Assembly (NCBI RefSeq): GCF_035013165.1
Contig: NZ_JAYGJQ010000001.1
Location: 248,001-312,000 of the forward strand
Length of the DNA stretch: 64,000 nucleotides
Direction: 5' to 3'
Source: Bacteriovorax sp. PP10
GTDB taxonomy: Bacteria; Bdellovibrionota; Bacteriovoracia; Bacteriovoracales; Bacteriovoracaceae
Under the pieces are notes generated by a model, which saw only the letters and a program-made list of their open reading frames with translations, searched no databases and had not been told where the DNA came from. Made by a program: the position numbers and the translations under genes. Position 1 is the first letter of the stretch, and each line of letters begins with the position of its first letter. Positions 56,315 through 64,000 of the stretch are shown piece by piece.

Positions 56315-57259
56315 GTGAAACGAATCGTATTAGTTTCTGGTTCTTCAAATCCATCACTCGCTAACCAAATATCAGATTTTTTAGATGTGCCGCTTGTTAA
56401 TCCCCAATTAGTTCGTTTTGCTAATGGAGAGATTTTCTGCGAAATCGAAAAGCACGTTCGCGGAGCTGACGTCTTCGTCATTCAATCGACAAGTGCACCG
56501 GTTAACGACAATTTGATGGAACTCTTAATTATGATCGACGCTCTAAAAAGAGCATCGGCCGCTTCAATCACAGCAGTTATTCCATTCTACGGATACGCAA
56601 GACAAGATAGAAAAGCTTCCCCTAGGACTCCAATCTCAGCAAAACTAGTAGCTGATATCGTGACAGTGGCCGGAGCAACAAGAGTTGTGACTATGGACCT
56701 TCACGCTGGTCAGATCCAGGGATTTTTCAATATTCCTTTCGATAATATTTTTGCTTCGCCTGTGCTTCTTCAGTACATCAAAAAAGAAATCTTCACGGAT
56801 AATTCAGTGTTCATTTCTCCAGATGCTGGTGGAGTTGAGCGCGTTCGTTTTTATGCTAAAAAATTAAATTCTGAAATCGCCATGATCGATAAACGCCGTA
56901 CAGGTAAAAACATTGCGGAAGCAATGAACGTTATCGGTAACGTTGAAGGCAAAGAATGTATCATCATCGACGATATGATCGATACGGCCGGGACTTTGAT
57001 TGAGGCCTGTAAAGCGCTTAAGAAAAATGGTGCGACTAAGATTTATGCTTGTGCAACTCACGCAGTATTCTCTGATCCAGCGATTAAGAGAATTACAGAG
57101 TGTGCAGAGCTTGATCGTGTCATCGTAACAGATACAATCCAAATGAGTGAAGCTGCAAAAAAATGCGATAAGATCAAAGTTTTATCAACAGCTGAACTTC
57201 TAGCAAAAGCAATCCACAGAACATTCAATAACGATTCTGTCAGCTCGCTTTTCATCTAA
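56315..57259 (+). CDS. prs: Ribose-phosphate pyrophosphokinase (PRPP synthase)
   Basis: Makes PRPP for nucleotide and histidine synthesis. The 314-residue protein has the N-terminal SGSSNPSLANQISDFL region, the flexible catalytic loop YARQDRKASPRTPISAKLVA, the PRPP loop IIIDDMIDTAGTLIEACKAL, and an N-terminal block FANGEIFCEIEKHVRGADVF. Translation begins at the GTG at 56315 (GAGAGGA upstream). It follows the tRNA and precedes pth by 11 bp. Confidence 0.98.
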   Translation: MKRIVLVSGSSNPSLANQISDFLDVPLVNPQLVRFANGEIFCEIEKHVRGADVFVIQSTSAPVNDNLMELLIMIDALKRASAASITAVIPFYGYARQDRKASPRTPISAKLVADIVTVAGATRVVTMDLHAGQIQGFFNIPFDNIFASPVLLQYIKKEIFTDNSVFISPDAGGVERVRFYAKKLNSEIAMIDKRRTGKNIAEAMNVIGNVEGKECIIIDDMIDTAGTLIEACKALKKNGATKIYACATHAVFSDPAIKRITECAELDRVIVTDTIQMSEAAKKCDKIKVLSTAELLAKAIHRTFNNDSVSSLFI

Positions 57260-57270
57260 GGAAAAGGGCC

Positions 57271-57840
57271 ATGGACCGTTTAATTGTAGGACTTGGAAAT
57301 CCAGGATCAAAATATCATTACACTCGTCACAACATTGGTTGGGATGTGTTCGAAGAACTTAGTTTTGCGGGCCAGTTAAAATGGACCGACAAATTTAAAG
57401 GTCAGTATGCCGTTTATCAAAACGGGGATGAAAAAATCTATTTTCTAAAACCTCAGACATTTATGAACCTTTCAGGCGAAAGTGTTCAACCCTTGATGAA
57501 CTTCTTCAAAATTCCTGTGGAAAACATTCTGGTCGTCCATGACGAACTCGATCTTCCATACGGGACCATCGCTTTCAAGAAAGGCGGGGGTTTAGCAGGC
57601 CATAATGGATTGAAATCTATTACAGCATCGCTTGGAACTCAGGAATTCAGAAGAGTCAGAGTAGGAATCGGCCGCCCGGTACACGGCGATGTTTCCAACT
57701 GGGTTCTCTCGGGGTATATAGGAGAAGACAAAGATTTTTTTAGACCTTTTTTAAAGGGTGCAGCACAGGCGCTGGAAGAGTATATCAAACTTGGTTTTGA
57801 TAAAGCAGCGACCTCATATAGTAAGAAAAAAATTGTTTAA
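57271..57840 (+). CDS. pth: Peptidyl-tRNA hydrolase
   Basis: Recycles peptidyl-tRNAs released from stalled ribosomes. The 189-residue protein shows the family start LIVGLGNPGSKYHYTRHNIG (active-site His in RHNIG), the PQTFMNLSGESVQPL segment and VVHDELDLPYGTIAFKKGGG. The gene lies between prs and ychF in a common arrangement. Confidence 0.98.
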   Translation: MDRLIVGLGNPGSKYHYTRHNIGWDVFEELSFAGQLKWTDKFKGQYAVYQNGDEKIYFLKPQTFMNLSGESVQPLMNFFKIPVENILVVHDELDLPYGTIAFKKGGGLAGHNGLKSITASLGTQEFRRVRVGIGRPVHGDVSNWVLSGYIGEDKDFFRPFLKGAAQALEEYIKLGFDKAATSYSKKKIV

Positions 57841-57859
57841 TATTTAATAGAGGAATTTT

Positions 57860-58969
57860 ATGGCATTAAATTGTGGAATTGTTGGTCTTCCAAATGTTGG
57901 TAAATCAACAATCTTTTCAGCGATCACTTCAGCTCCTGCAGAAGCAGCGAACTACCCATTTTGTACAATTGAACCAAACGTGGGAATCGTAGCAATGCAT
58001 GACCCTCGTATGAAACAAATCGGGGACATCATCGGACCTGAGAAAATGATCTACACAACTGTTGAGTTCGTAGACATTGCTGGTCTTGTTAAGGGTGCTT
58101 CAAAAGGCGAAGGTTTAGGAAACCAATTCCTAGGTCACATCCGCGCTGTAAACGGAATCGTTCACGTTGTTCGTTGTTTCGAAGACGGAGATATCATTCA
58201 CGTTCACGGAAAAGTTAATCCAAAAGACGATATCGAAACAATCAATCTTGAGTTAGCGTTTGCTGACTTAGAAGTTGTTGAGAAAAAACTTCAAAACATT
58301 CCGAAACTTTTAAAGTCTCAAAATAAAGAAATTTTAACTTCAGCAAAAATCCAACTTCCTCTTTTAGAAAAACTAAAAGTTGAACTTGAATCTGGTATTG
58401 CTGCAAGAAACTCTTCTCTATCTGACGAAGATAAACTAGCAGTTGAAGATCTTAACCTTATCACTATGAAGAAAGTTATCTATCTTTGTAACGTTGATGA
58501 AGAAGGTCTGACTTCAGACAATGATCACGTTAAAGCTGTAAAAGCATACGCTGCTGCTGAAAACTCAGAAGTAATGAAGTGCTGTGGGAAACTTGAATCA
58601 GAAATCGCATCTCTTGAAACTCTTGAAGAGAAAAAAGAATTCCTTGAAGCTGCAGGTATCACAGAGTCTGGTCTTGATCAGTTAACTCGTGCTGCTTACA
58701 ACATGCTTGGACTTAAAACTTATTTCACTGCTGGTGTTAAAGAAGTTCGTGCATGGACTTTCCATGATGGTTACAAAGCTCCTCAGTGTGCAGGTGTTAT
58801 TCACTCTGATTTCGAAAGAGGATTCATTAAAGCGGAAGTTTTCCACTTTGATGACTTAATCAAATTCGGTTCTGAAGCGAAAGTTAAAGAAGCTGGAAAG
58901 TTCAGAGTTGAAGGAAAAGAATACGTAGTGAAGGATGGCGACATCATGCACTTCAGATTTAATGTGTAA
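57860..58969 (+). CDS. ychF: Redox-regulated ATPase YchF (OLA1 family)
   Basis: P-loop protein linked to translation and stress. The 369-residue product begins CGIVGLPNVGKSTIFSAITS (Walker A GLPNVGKS), has the switch segment VEFVDIAGLVKGASKGEGLG, the nucleotide-specificity motif NVDE (LCNVDEEGL) and the C-terminal TGS-domain signature DFERGFIKAEVFHFDDL. It overlaps the following lipoprotein gene by 8 bp. Confidence 0.98.
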   Translation: MALNCGIVGLPNVGKSTIFSAITSAPAEAANYPFCTIEPNVGIVAMHDPRMKQIGDIIGPEKMIYTTVEFVDIAGLVKGASKGEGLGNQFLGHIRAVNGIVHVVRCFEDGDIIHVHGKVNPKDDIETINLELAFADLEVVEKKLQNIPKLLKSQNKEILTSAKIQLPLLEKLKVELESGIAARNSSLSDEDKLAVEDLNLITMKKVIYLCNVDEEGLTSDNDHVKAVKAYAAAENSEVMKCCGKLESEIASLETLEEKKEFLEAAGITESGLDQLTRAAYNMLGLKTYFTAGVKEVRAWTFHDGYKAPQCAGVIHSDFERGFIKAEVFHFDDLIKFGSEAKVKEAGKFRVEGKEYVVKDGDIMHFRFNV

Positions 58970-60179
58970 TTGGTTTTTTAAAACAATAATACTTTTAACA
59001 GTGGCCGCCTGTTCAACACGCGGCCCTGATAAAAGTTCAATAAATCTTCCCATCGAATCCCATATGCCCCAAAAAATTCTTCTATTCATTCCTGGTTATT
59101 ACGGTTCGAAGCTAAAAGAAAAAAGCTCTGGAAAAATCCGTTGGGCAAAAGCTTCTAATTTTTTATTCAGTCAGGTTGGTGTTTCGACACAAATCCCCGG
59201 AACAGAGATTGGATCTGATAATGAATTAGTGATTGATGGTGTTTTAAGAAATGTTCTCATTTTTCCCGCTTTGTGGGACGTTGATTCATATGGAAAAACA
59301 TTAACGTTACTTGACCAGTTCGCCGTTGATAATCAAATGCGCTTAGAAACTGCTGCTTATGATTGGCGAGATGATTTTCATAATAGTGTTCTTACTATTG
59401 ATCAAAAAATTAAAAGTTTTAACTTAAAACCTGATGATGAGCTCTATGTTGTAAGTCATAGCACTGGTGCTCTTTTAATGGCCTATTACATTCGTTATGG
59501 AACTCAGGATGTCGATGATGCTGTTGAGAACTGGGATGGTTTAAAAAAGCTTACAAAAGTGGCCTTAATCGCTCCTCCTCTTCATGGATTAATGATTTTA
59601 ATGCGAGATATGGAAGATGGAACAAGAGTTGGTATTAATAGATCGCTGCTTTCAGGATTAGAATACTCGACGTTTAAATCTTCTTATTTTTTCCTGCCGC
59701 CAAGAGGTGAAGATATCGCTCTTAGTGAATCGAAAGAAAAAGTCTCATTAGATATTCACGATATTAATAAATGGGAAAAAAATCATTGGGGACCGTTTAA
59801 ATACGCTAAACCTAATGAGGTTGCGACTGTTCGTGCCTTTGTTCAAAAGTACATGTCACGTTCTGAAAAATTCCATGCACTTTTACGTGCGCCTATAAAA
59901 ATAAATCCACCTAAGAAGCTACCGATGCTTCATATGAGAGGTTTAGGTCATGAGACTAAAGAGTATGCTTCTCTTGCTATGAAAGATGGAATGCTTTCTT
60001 ATTCGTTTGATAAAGAAGGGCAAGTTGATGGTGATGGGACTGTAACGATTAGATCTGGAGTGCCGCTGGAGTATTTTAAAGCGTTGGACTTTACGACGAT
60101 CGATTCAGGACTAGGGCATCTAGATATTCTAGCTTTGCCCGAGTCGCAGATCAATATTTGGGATTTTCTTAAAAAATAA
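58962..60179 (+). CDS. LCAT-like acyltransferase/hydrolase lipoprotein
   Basis: Alpha/beta hydrolase of the lecithin:cholesterol acyltransferase type. The 405-residue product begins MCNWFFKTIILLTVAACSTR, a lipoprotein signal with lipobox VAAC. A loop motif near the N-terminus reads FIPGYYGSKLKEKSSGKIRW (PGxxGSxL family start), the nucleophile motif is VVSHSTGALLMAYYIR (S-H-S-T-G), the acid is probably in DGDGTVTIRSG and the His in GLGHLDILALP. The ATG at 58962 inside the ychF stop is preferred to an earlier in-frame start because it gives a proper lipoprotein signal. Confidence 0.87.
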   Translation: MCNWFFKTIILLTVAACSTRGPDKSSINLPIESHMPQKILLFIPGYYGSKLKEKSSGKIRWAKASNFLFSQVGVSTQIPGTEIGSDNELVIDGVLRNVLIFPALWDVDSYGKTLTLLDQFAVDNQMRLETAAYDWRDDFHNSVLTIDQKIKSFNLKPDDELYVVSHSTGALLMAYYIRYGTQDVDDAVENWDGLKKLTKVALIAPPLHGLMILMRDMEDGTRVGINRSLLSGLEYSTFKSSYFFLPPRGEDIALSESKEKVSLDIHDINKWEKNHWGPFKYAKPNEVATVRAFVQKYMSRSEKFHALLRAPIKINPPKKLPMLHMRGLGHETKEYASLAMKDGMLSYSFDKEGQVDGDGTVTIRSGVPLEYFKALDFTTIDSGLGHLDILALPESQINIWDFLKK

Positions 60180-62279
60180 TTATTTTACAGCACTAGTCAC
60201 TTTAAACGACTCATCAAGAGGCGTTGTCAGCACCGAACGATTCTGAAGAAGCGAATAGAAAAATCTATTTCTATAAATAAGTTTCACGTAATTTCTCGTC
60301 TCTTCAAATGGGATAGACTCAATAGTCGCTAACGGATCATCATTTCTAAAGATCTCTTTTTTCCAACGATCAATTCTATTTTCACCAGCATTATAAGACG
60401 CCAGAGTGTAGATCAAGTTACCGTCAAATCTTGTTAATAACTGCTTTAAATATTTCGATCCTAAAGCGACGTTCACTTTCGGGTCATTTAAATGAGTCAC
60501 TCTGATCTTGCGGTTAAAGCGTTTCGCCGTTGCTGGCATTAACTGCATTAAACCTTTTGCCCCAACTCTTGAAGTGGCCAGTGGGTTAAAAGCAGACTCT
60601 TGTCTGATAAGCGAAATCACAATTAAAGGATCGATATTGTCTGTGTTTTTCTCAATTAAACTCATGTATCCCACAGGGAAGATGTATTTAATTAAACGGT
60701 AGTTTAAACTCAGTGAGTTTTCTCCAAGAGAATCCTGGAAAACTTTAAACGAGTTAATAAACTTATCCTGAGAGTGGAGTAGGCGAACCAGGTTCAGCAC
60801 AATAAACTCTTTATTGTCATTAACCGTTATATTCTTGGCCAGTTCTTTATCTTTGAAGACAGATAGTTTATCCATTGATTGAACATGACGGATTTCTAAG
60901 GTTGCAAATCTTTCGTGTCCAAGAGCATTCCATACAGCTAAACGTCTAAGAGCATCTTTTAGCTCTTCGCTCGTTACATCCATTTTAAATTCAACAGGAG
61001 CATCTTTAGAAATAAGTTTCGCCAGGATATCCTGTTCGCTCATTCCTTTGTTCTGAGTCGCGATCTCTTTAAGTGAGATGATCGAGTAAAAAGAATAAGG
61101 AGAAGAGTTAATGATCTTATTAAAGTAAGCCGTCGCTTTTTTGGCTTCACCAGTTTTTAATAAACCGTAAGCAATCCAATACTGAAGTTTTGAATCAAAC
61201 GATTCAAAGTTCTTTTCCATGTTGAATTTTTCAATAACCGCTTTCATCGACTTATAGTCTTTATTAATTAAATGCGGCCATAGAAGGTAGAAAGTCGCTT
61301 CAGAAGCTTCTTCTTTAGGAGCGACAGCACGAGCAAGAGTTAAAATCTCTACAGCATCGTTATCGCGACCTTTATAGTATAGAGCTTTTGCCGCAAGAGT
61401 TGTTCCAACCCATGCTTTTCTTTCATCAATAAACTTTTTATTCTTACTATAGAAGTTTAAAGCAGCAATAATCTGAGCTTTTGCTTGAACGTATTCGCCT
61501 TTGTCAGTTAAGTCCTGTGAGTCTTTAATCAGGCGAGTGAACTCTTCCTGAAAGAAAGTCCCAGAGTTATTATCCAGGTGAAGATTGTTTTGTAGGAAGT
61601 TATTTAACTGAGTACTAACATGCAGATTCACAAGGATTGCAGATGTTGGCTTAGTTTTAAAATCGATATACTTAGCAATTAAAATATCAGAGATTTTTTC
61701 GTGTTCACTTTTGTTTGCTTTGAAGTGTTTTAAAACAGCTGAAACGTCAGTTTGATTTTCACCAGTCACATAAAAAGAGGCAGCATCTTTAAGGTAGCTT
61801 AAATCTCTTGTTGAAAGATTAATCGTTGGCGAGAATTTCGAAAGATTCTTTAAAAATAAGTAACGGCAGTACTTATCAAGCGTGATGTCCATTCTGTGAG
61901 CAAGATTTTCTGTAAACTCGTTAACCTGACGAGGTTGAATCGCACAGTTTGTATAAAAGCTATCCTGATCAGAAATTTTTGAAATAAGCTCAAGACGATT
62001 CGTCATCATATCAAGGTGACTGAATGACTGTTTCTTATTTTTGTAGCTCACAAATTTAGCTACAGTAGACTTTTTTAATTCATTTTTAGATAAGTCTGCA
62101 TATAAAGAAACAAGTTCTTTTCCAATCTCCATATCAAGCGGAGAATAATTAAGCTTGAATGGCACGTCGTCCGCCATTGCGATTGAAGCAAAATTTAAAT
62201 TTGGATTTGCTAGCGCCGCCGATATGTAGCAAGTAGTAATGGCCGCTAACGTAACTAGCCTCAAAATAAAGACCTCCAT
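60180..62279 (-). CDS. Soluble lytic transglycosylase (Slt family)
   Basis: Cleaves peptidoglycan glycan strands. The 699-residue exported protein has a long alpha-helical, TPR-like N-terminal domain and a C-terminal lysozyme-like domain with the catalytic Glu561 in LIRQESAFNPLATSRVGAKG, then MQLMPATAKRFN, then TLASYNAGENRIDRWKK. Two starts are possible: the ATG at 62279, with AGGA eight bases upstream, and a TTG at 62264 with GGAGG eight bases upstream. The TTG gives a cleaner signal peptide (RLVTLAAITTCYISAALA). It abuts the convergent LCAT-like gene. Confidence 0.93.
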   Translation of the reverse strand: MEVFILRLVTLAAITTCYISAALANPNLNFASIAMADDVPFKLNYSPLDMEIGKELVSLYADLSKNELKKSTVAKFVSYKNKKQSFSHLDMMTNRLELISKISDQDSFYTNCAIQPRQVNEFTENLAHRMDITLDKYCRYLFLKNLSKFSPTINLSTRDLSYLKDAASFYVTGENQTDVSAVLKHFKANKSEHEKISDILIAKYIDFKTKPTSAILVNLHVSTQLNNFLQNNLHLDNNSGTFFQEEFTRLIKDSQDLTDKGEYVQAKAQIIAALNFYSKNKKFIDERKAWVGTTLAAKALYYKGRDNDAVEILTLARAVAPKEEASEATFYLLWPHLINKDYKSMKAVIEKFNMEKNFESFDSKLQYWIAYGLLKTGEAKKATAYFNKIINSSPYSFYSIISLKEIATQNKGMSEQDILAKLISKDAPVEFKMDVTSEELKDALRRLAVWNALGHERFATLEIRHVQSMDKLSVFKDKELAKNITVNDNKEFIVLNLVRLLHSQDKFINSFKVFQDSLGENSLSLNYRLIKYIFPVGYMSLIEKNTDNIDPLIVISLIRQESAFNPLATSRVGAKGLMQLMPATAKRFNRKIRVTHLNDPKVNVALGSKYLKQLLTRFDGNLIYTLASYNAGENRIDRWKKEIFRNDDPLATIESIPFEETRNYVKLIYRNRFFYSLLQNRSVLTTPLDESFKVTSAVK

Positions 62280-62294
62280 GTCGTTTTTCCTGAC

Positions 62295-62894
62295 TTAACT
62301 CTTGTTCGTGAATCTCTCTTGGATTTCTGAGAGACGCGAAGAGATTTCATTTAATACGACTCGTTTATCATCCGGAACCACGAGGCTTAAATTATTTATG
62401 TATGAATTGACTTCGCTCAAATAGACTAGGTCACTCTTGTAACCATCTTCTATGTATTCAATAGTATCATTTAAGTCGTCAGCTACATCCTGGAAATAAT
62501 CTCCCTTGCGGAAAAATAGTTTACCAGGACTAAATCCATCTCGTATAGATCGTAGATGTTTCTGCAACTTATAAAGCGGACCAGCAATTCGGTGAGAAAA
62601 AAAGATGCATCCAAAAAAGGAAAGGATGGCAAAACCGAAGTGAAGTCCAGTCAGTAAAAGAATCAAGAGGTCGCGTTTTTCACTGTAATACAAAGCAATT
62701 TCAGGATTCTTAAGAGCAAAGTTAGCGCTGATTGCACTTAAGAGAACGTAGATCGTAAATGGATAAATAAGCCCTGTGACGAATACTAAAACTGATGCGT
62801 AAAAACTCAGTCTGTATTGAAACTTTGGATTAATTAAATATATTTTTCTACTGTAAGACACGAGATCCCCTGAAACGAACAAATGTACTTTCAT
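62295..62894 (-). CDS. Membrane protein with a HAMP-like segment
   Basis: 199 residues with two membrane segments (YASVLVFVTGLIYPFTIYVL and LHFGFAILSFFGCIFFSHRI) around a 40-residue loop, then a HAMP-like start (RIAGPLYKLQKHLRSIRDGF) and a charged helical tail of 80 residues (DYFQDVADDLNDTIEYIEDG and following). It looks like the sensory front half of a chemoreceptor or kinase, but no output domain follows. It lies 15 bp upstream of the lytic transglycosylase gene, in the same direction, so the two may be co-transcribed. Confidence 0.82.
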   Translation of the reverse strand: MKVHLFVSGDLVSYSRKIYLINPKFQYRLSFYASVLVFVTGLIYPFTIYVLLSAISANFALKNPEIALYYSEKRDLLILLLTGLHFGFAILSFFGCIFFSHRIAGPLYKLQKHLRSIRDGFSPGKLFFRKGDYFQDVADDLNDTIEYIEDGYKSDLVYLSEVNSYINNLSLVVPDDKRVVLNEISSRLSEIQERFTNKS

Positions 62895-62991
62895 TTTAGT
62901 GTAAATCCGCGTTGTCTCCTAGGAAAATATGAAACACTAGGACAATTGTTGACGAGCGACATCGGCCAATTTTTTAGCAATTTTGAATTCT

Positions 62992-63019
62992 TTAACATTC
63001 GCTACATTTCAGGTATAAA
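62992..63019 (+). promoter_or_regulatory. Candidate promoter of the mrp-like gene
   Basis: TTAACA (62992-62997) and TATAAA (63014-63019) are separated by 16 bp and lie 33 bp upstream of the start codon. Both hexamers match consensus closely. A second possible -35 (TTGACG) lies about 45 bp further upstream. Confidence 0.5.
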
Positions 63020-63052
63020 AGCTGTGTTAAATAAAAATTCAAAGGGCCAATT

Positions 63053-64000
63053 ATGAGTAACGAGAACATCTTAAATTCACTCAAAGTTATAGTAAATCCA
63101 AACACTGGAAGAACTCTTCAAGAAGAAGGAAGAGTCATCGAAGTAAAAGCTGACCAAAATGAGCTACTATTCAAATACAAGCGTGACGGAATCACTCCTG
63201 AACAAAAAAGAGCGATCGAAACGATCATCGTGAATATTGCTCACCCAACGTACCCGGCAGATAAGGTAACTGTACTGACAGTTTCAGAAAACTCTGCGGA
63301 CGTATTTGCTGGAAAAACTTTCACAAAGCCAGAATCAAAAGCAGCACCAGCGGCCTCTGCTCAAATTAAAACTGGTCACGGTCCTGCCGGACAAAATAAG
63401 AAACACGTGGCAGGTGCTAAAAAAGTTATCGCCGTATCTTCATGCAAAGGTGGAGTTGGTAAATCGACAGTGTCGGTTAACTTAGCTTTCGCACTTAAAG
63501 CTCAAGGTAAAAAAGTTGGATTACTTGATGCCGATATTTACGGGCCATCAATGCCAATGCTTTTAAATCAAAGAGGCGCAAAACCAGGAGCGACTCCTGA
63601 GAAAAAAATTCTTCCAATCGATGCTTATGGAATTCCATTCATTAGTTTCGGATTATTCATCAATGAAAAAGATCCTGTTATCTGGCGTGGTCCAATGCTT
63701 GGTGGAGTTTTAAATCAATTCTTATTCGATGTAGCTTGGGAAGGATTAGATTATTTAATTATCGATCTTCCTCCTGGAACAGGTGACATGCAATTATCAA
63801 TGATTCAGGCAACTGACATTGATGGAGCGATCGTTGTTTCAACTCCACAAGACGTAGCAGTTATGGACTCAATTAAAGGGATGAGCATGTTCACTCAAGT
63901 GAAAGTGCCTATTTTAGGAATGGTTGAGAACATGAGTTACTTCGTTCCAGAAGATAACTTGTCTAAAAAATATTATATTTTTGGAGAAGGCGGAGTGAAG
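63053..64000 (+). CDS. Mrp/ApbC-family iron-sulfur carrier ATPase, N-terminal part (runs off the window)
   Basis: The first 316 codons of an iron-sulfur cluster carrier protein of the Mrp/NBP35 family. An N-terminal MIP18-like extension (about 110 residues, with a HPTYPADKVTV segment) precedes the P-loop ATPase domain with the deviant Walker A motif SSCKGGVGKSTVSVNLA, DADIYGPSMPM, WRGPMLGG and IIDLPPGTGDMQLSM. The CxxC iron-sulfur site expected nearer the C-terminus lies outside the window. AAAGGG precedes the ATG at 63053. Confidence 0.93.
   Translation, partial: MSNENILNSLKVIVNPNTGRTLQEEGRVIEVKADQNELLFKYKRDGITPEQKRAIETIIVNIAHPTYPADKVTVLTVSENSADVFAGKTFTKPESKAAPAASAQIKTGHGPAGQNKKHVAGAKKVIAVSSCKGGVGKSTVSVNLAFALKAQGKKVGLLDADIYGPSMPMLLNQRGAKPGATPEKKILPIDAYGIPFISFGLFINEKDPVIWRGPMLGGVLNQFLFDVAWEGLDYLIIDLPPGTGDMQLSMIQATDIDGAIVVSTPQDVAVMDSIKGMSMFTQVKVPILGMVENMSYFVPEDNLSKKYYIFGEGGVK

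Overview
The window is a chromosomal replication-origin region of an AT-rich Gram-negative bacterium. The gene order gyrA-gyrB-recF-dnaN-[oriC]-dnaA | rpmH-rnpA-yidD-yidC-mnmE-mnmG-rsmG-parA-parB is typical of a chromosome origin. The many secreted or outer-membrane proteins of no recognised family, a cytoplasmic-membrane b/b' ATP synthase cluster without atpB/atpE, and the general protein flavour suggest a Bdellovibrionota (Bacteriovorax/Peredibacter-like) organism. That assignment is an inference from gene content; no 16S rRNA gene lies in the window.

Layout. 1-7148 (minus strand): start of gyrA, then gyrB, recF, dnaN, the 668-bp oriC region (DnaA boxes, an AT-rich stretch and a dense cluster of GGCC tetranucleotides) and dnaA. 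7337-16324 (plus strand): ribosomal protein L34, RNase P protein, YidD, YidC, the tRNA-modification enzymes MnmE and MnmG, RsmG, ParA, ParB and a bactofilin. Two parS-like sites flank mnmG/rsmG. MnmE carries a roughly 140-residue insertion built from about a dozen copies of a 16-bp palindrome. 16458-22316: ATP synthase genes b', b, delta, alpha, gamma, beta, epsilon. 22436-29642: a run of secreted or outer-membrane proteins of unknown function, a patatin-like phospholipase and a small putative DNA-binding protein. 29664-33648: DNA repair block (ligA, radA, a 50-residue membrane protein, tag). 33641-41498: glycerol kinase, a pilin/TadE-like peptide, a TlpA-type thioredoxin, a Kazal-type lipoprotein, the histidine-utilisation genes hutH-hutU-hutI and a small membrane protein. 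41639-46555 (minus): rpe, fmt, def, an LptF/LptG permease, a CFI-box-like protein and an outer-membrane protein whose signal peptide seems to start at a non-AUG codon. 46602-56149: galU, a secreted unknown, priA, a large secreted unknown with a Gln/Met/Gly-rich tail, a porin-like barrel and a class A penicillin-binding protein. 56198-64000: tRNA-Gln(UUG), prs, pth, ychF, an LCAT-like lipoprotein, a lytic transglycosylase, a HAMP-like membrane protein and the start of an Mrp/ApbC ATPase.

How the parts fit together. The left third is replication initiation plus chromosome segregation: DnaA acts at oriC, and ParB should load on the two parS-like sites within 3.5 kb of parAB. YidC/YidD insert membrane proteins such as the ATP synthase subunits encoded nearby. 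The right two thirds are housekeeping operons mixed with envelope genes (cell-wall synthesis and hydrolysis, LPS export, porins, lipoproteins). Most noteworthy are the palindrome array inside mnmE, with the same palindrome reused as the parB terminator; the GGCC-dense repeat architecture of oriC; the parS sites embedded in the mnmG leader and in rsmG; and an apparent AUU start codon at 46555. No mobile element, CRISPR array or rRNA operon was seen.
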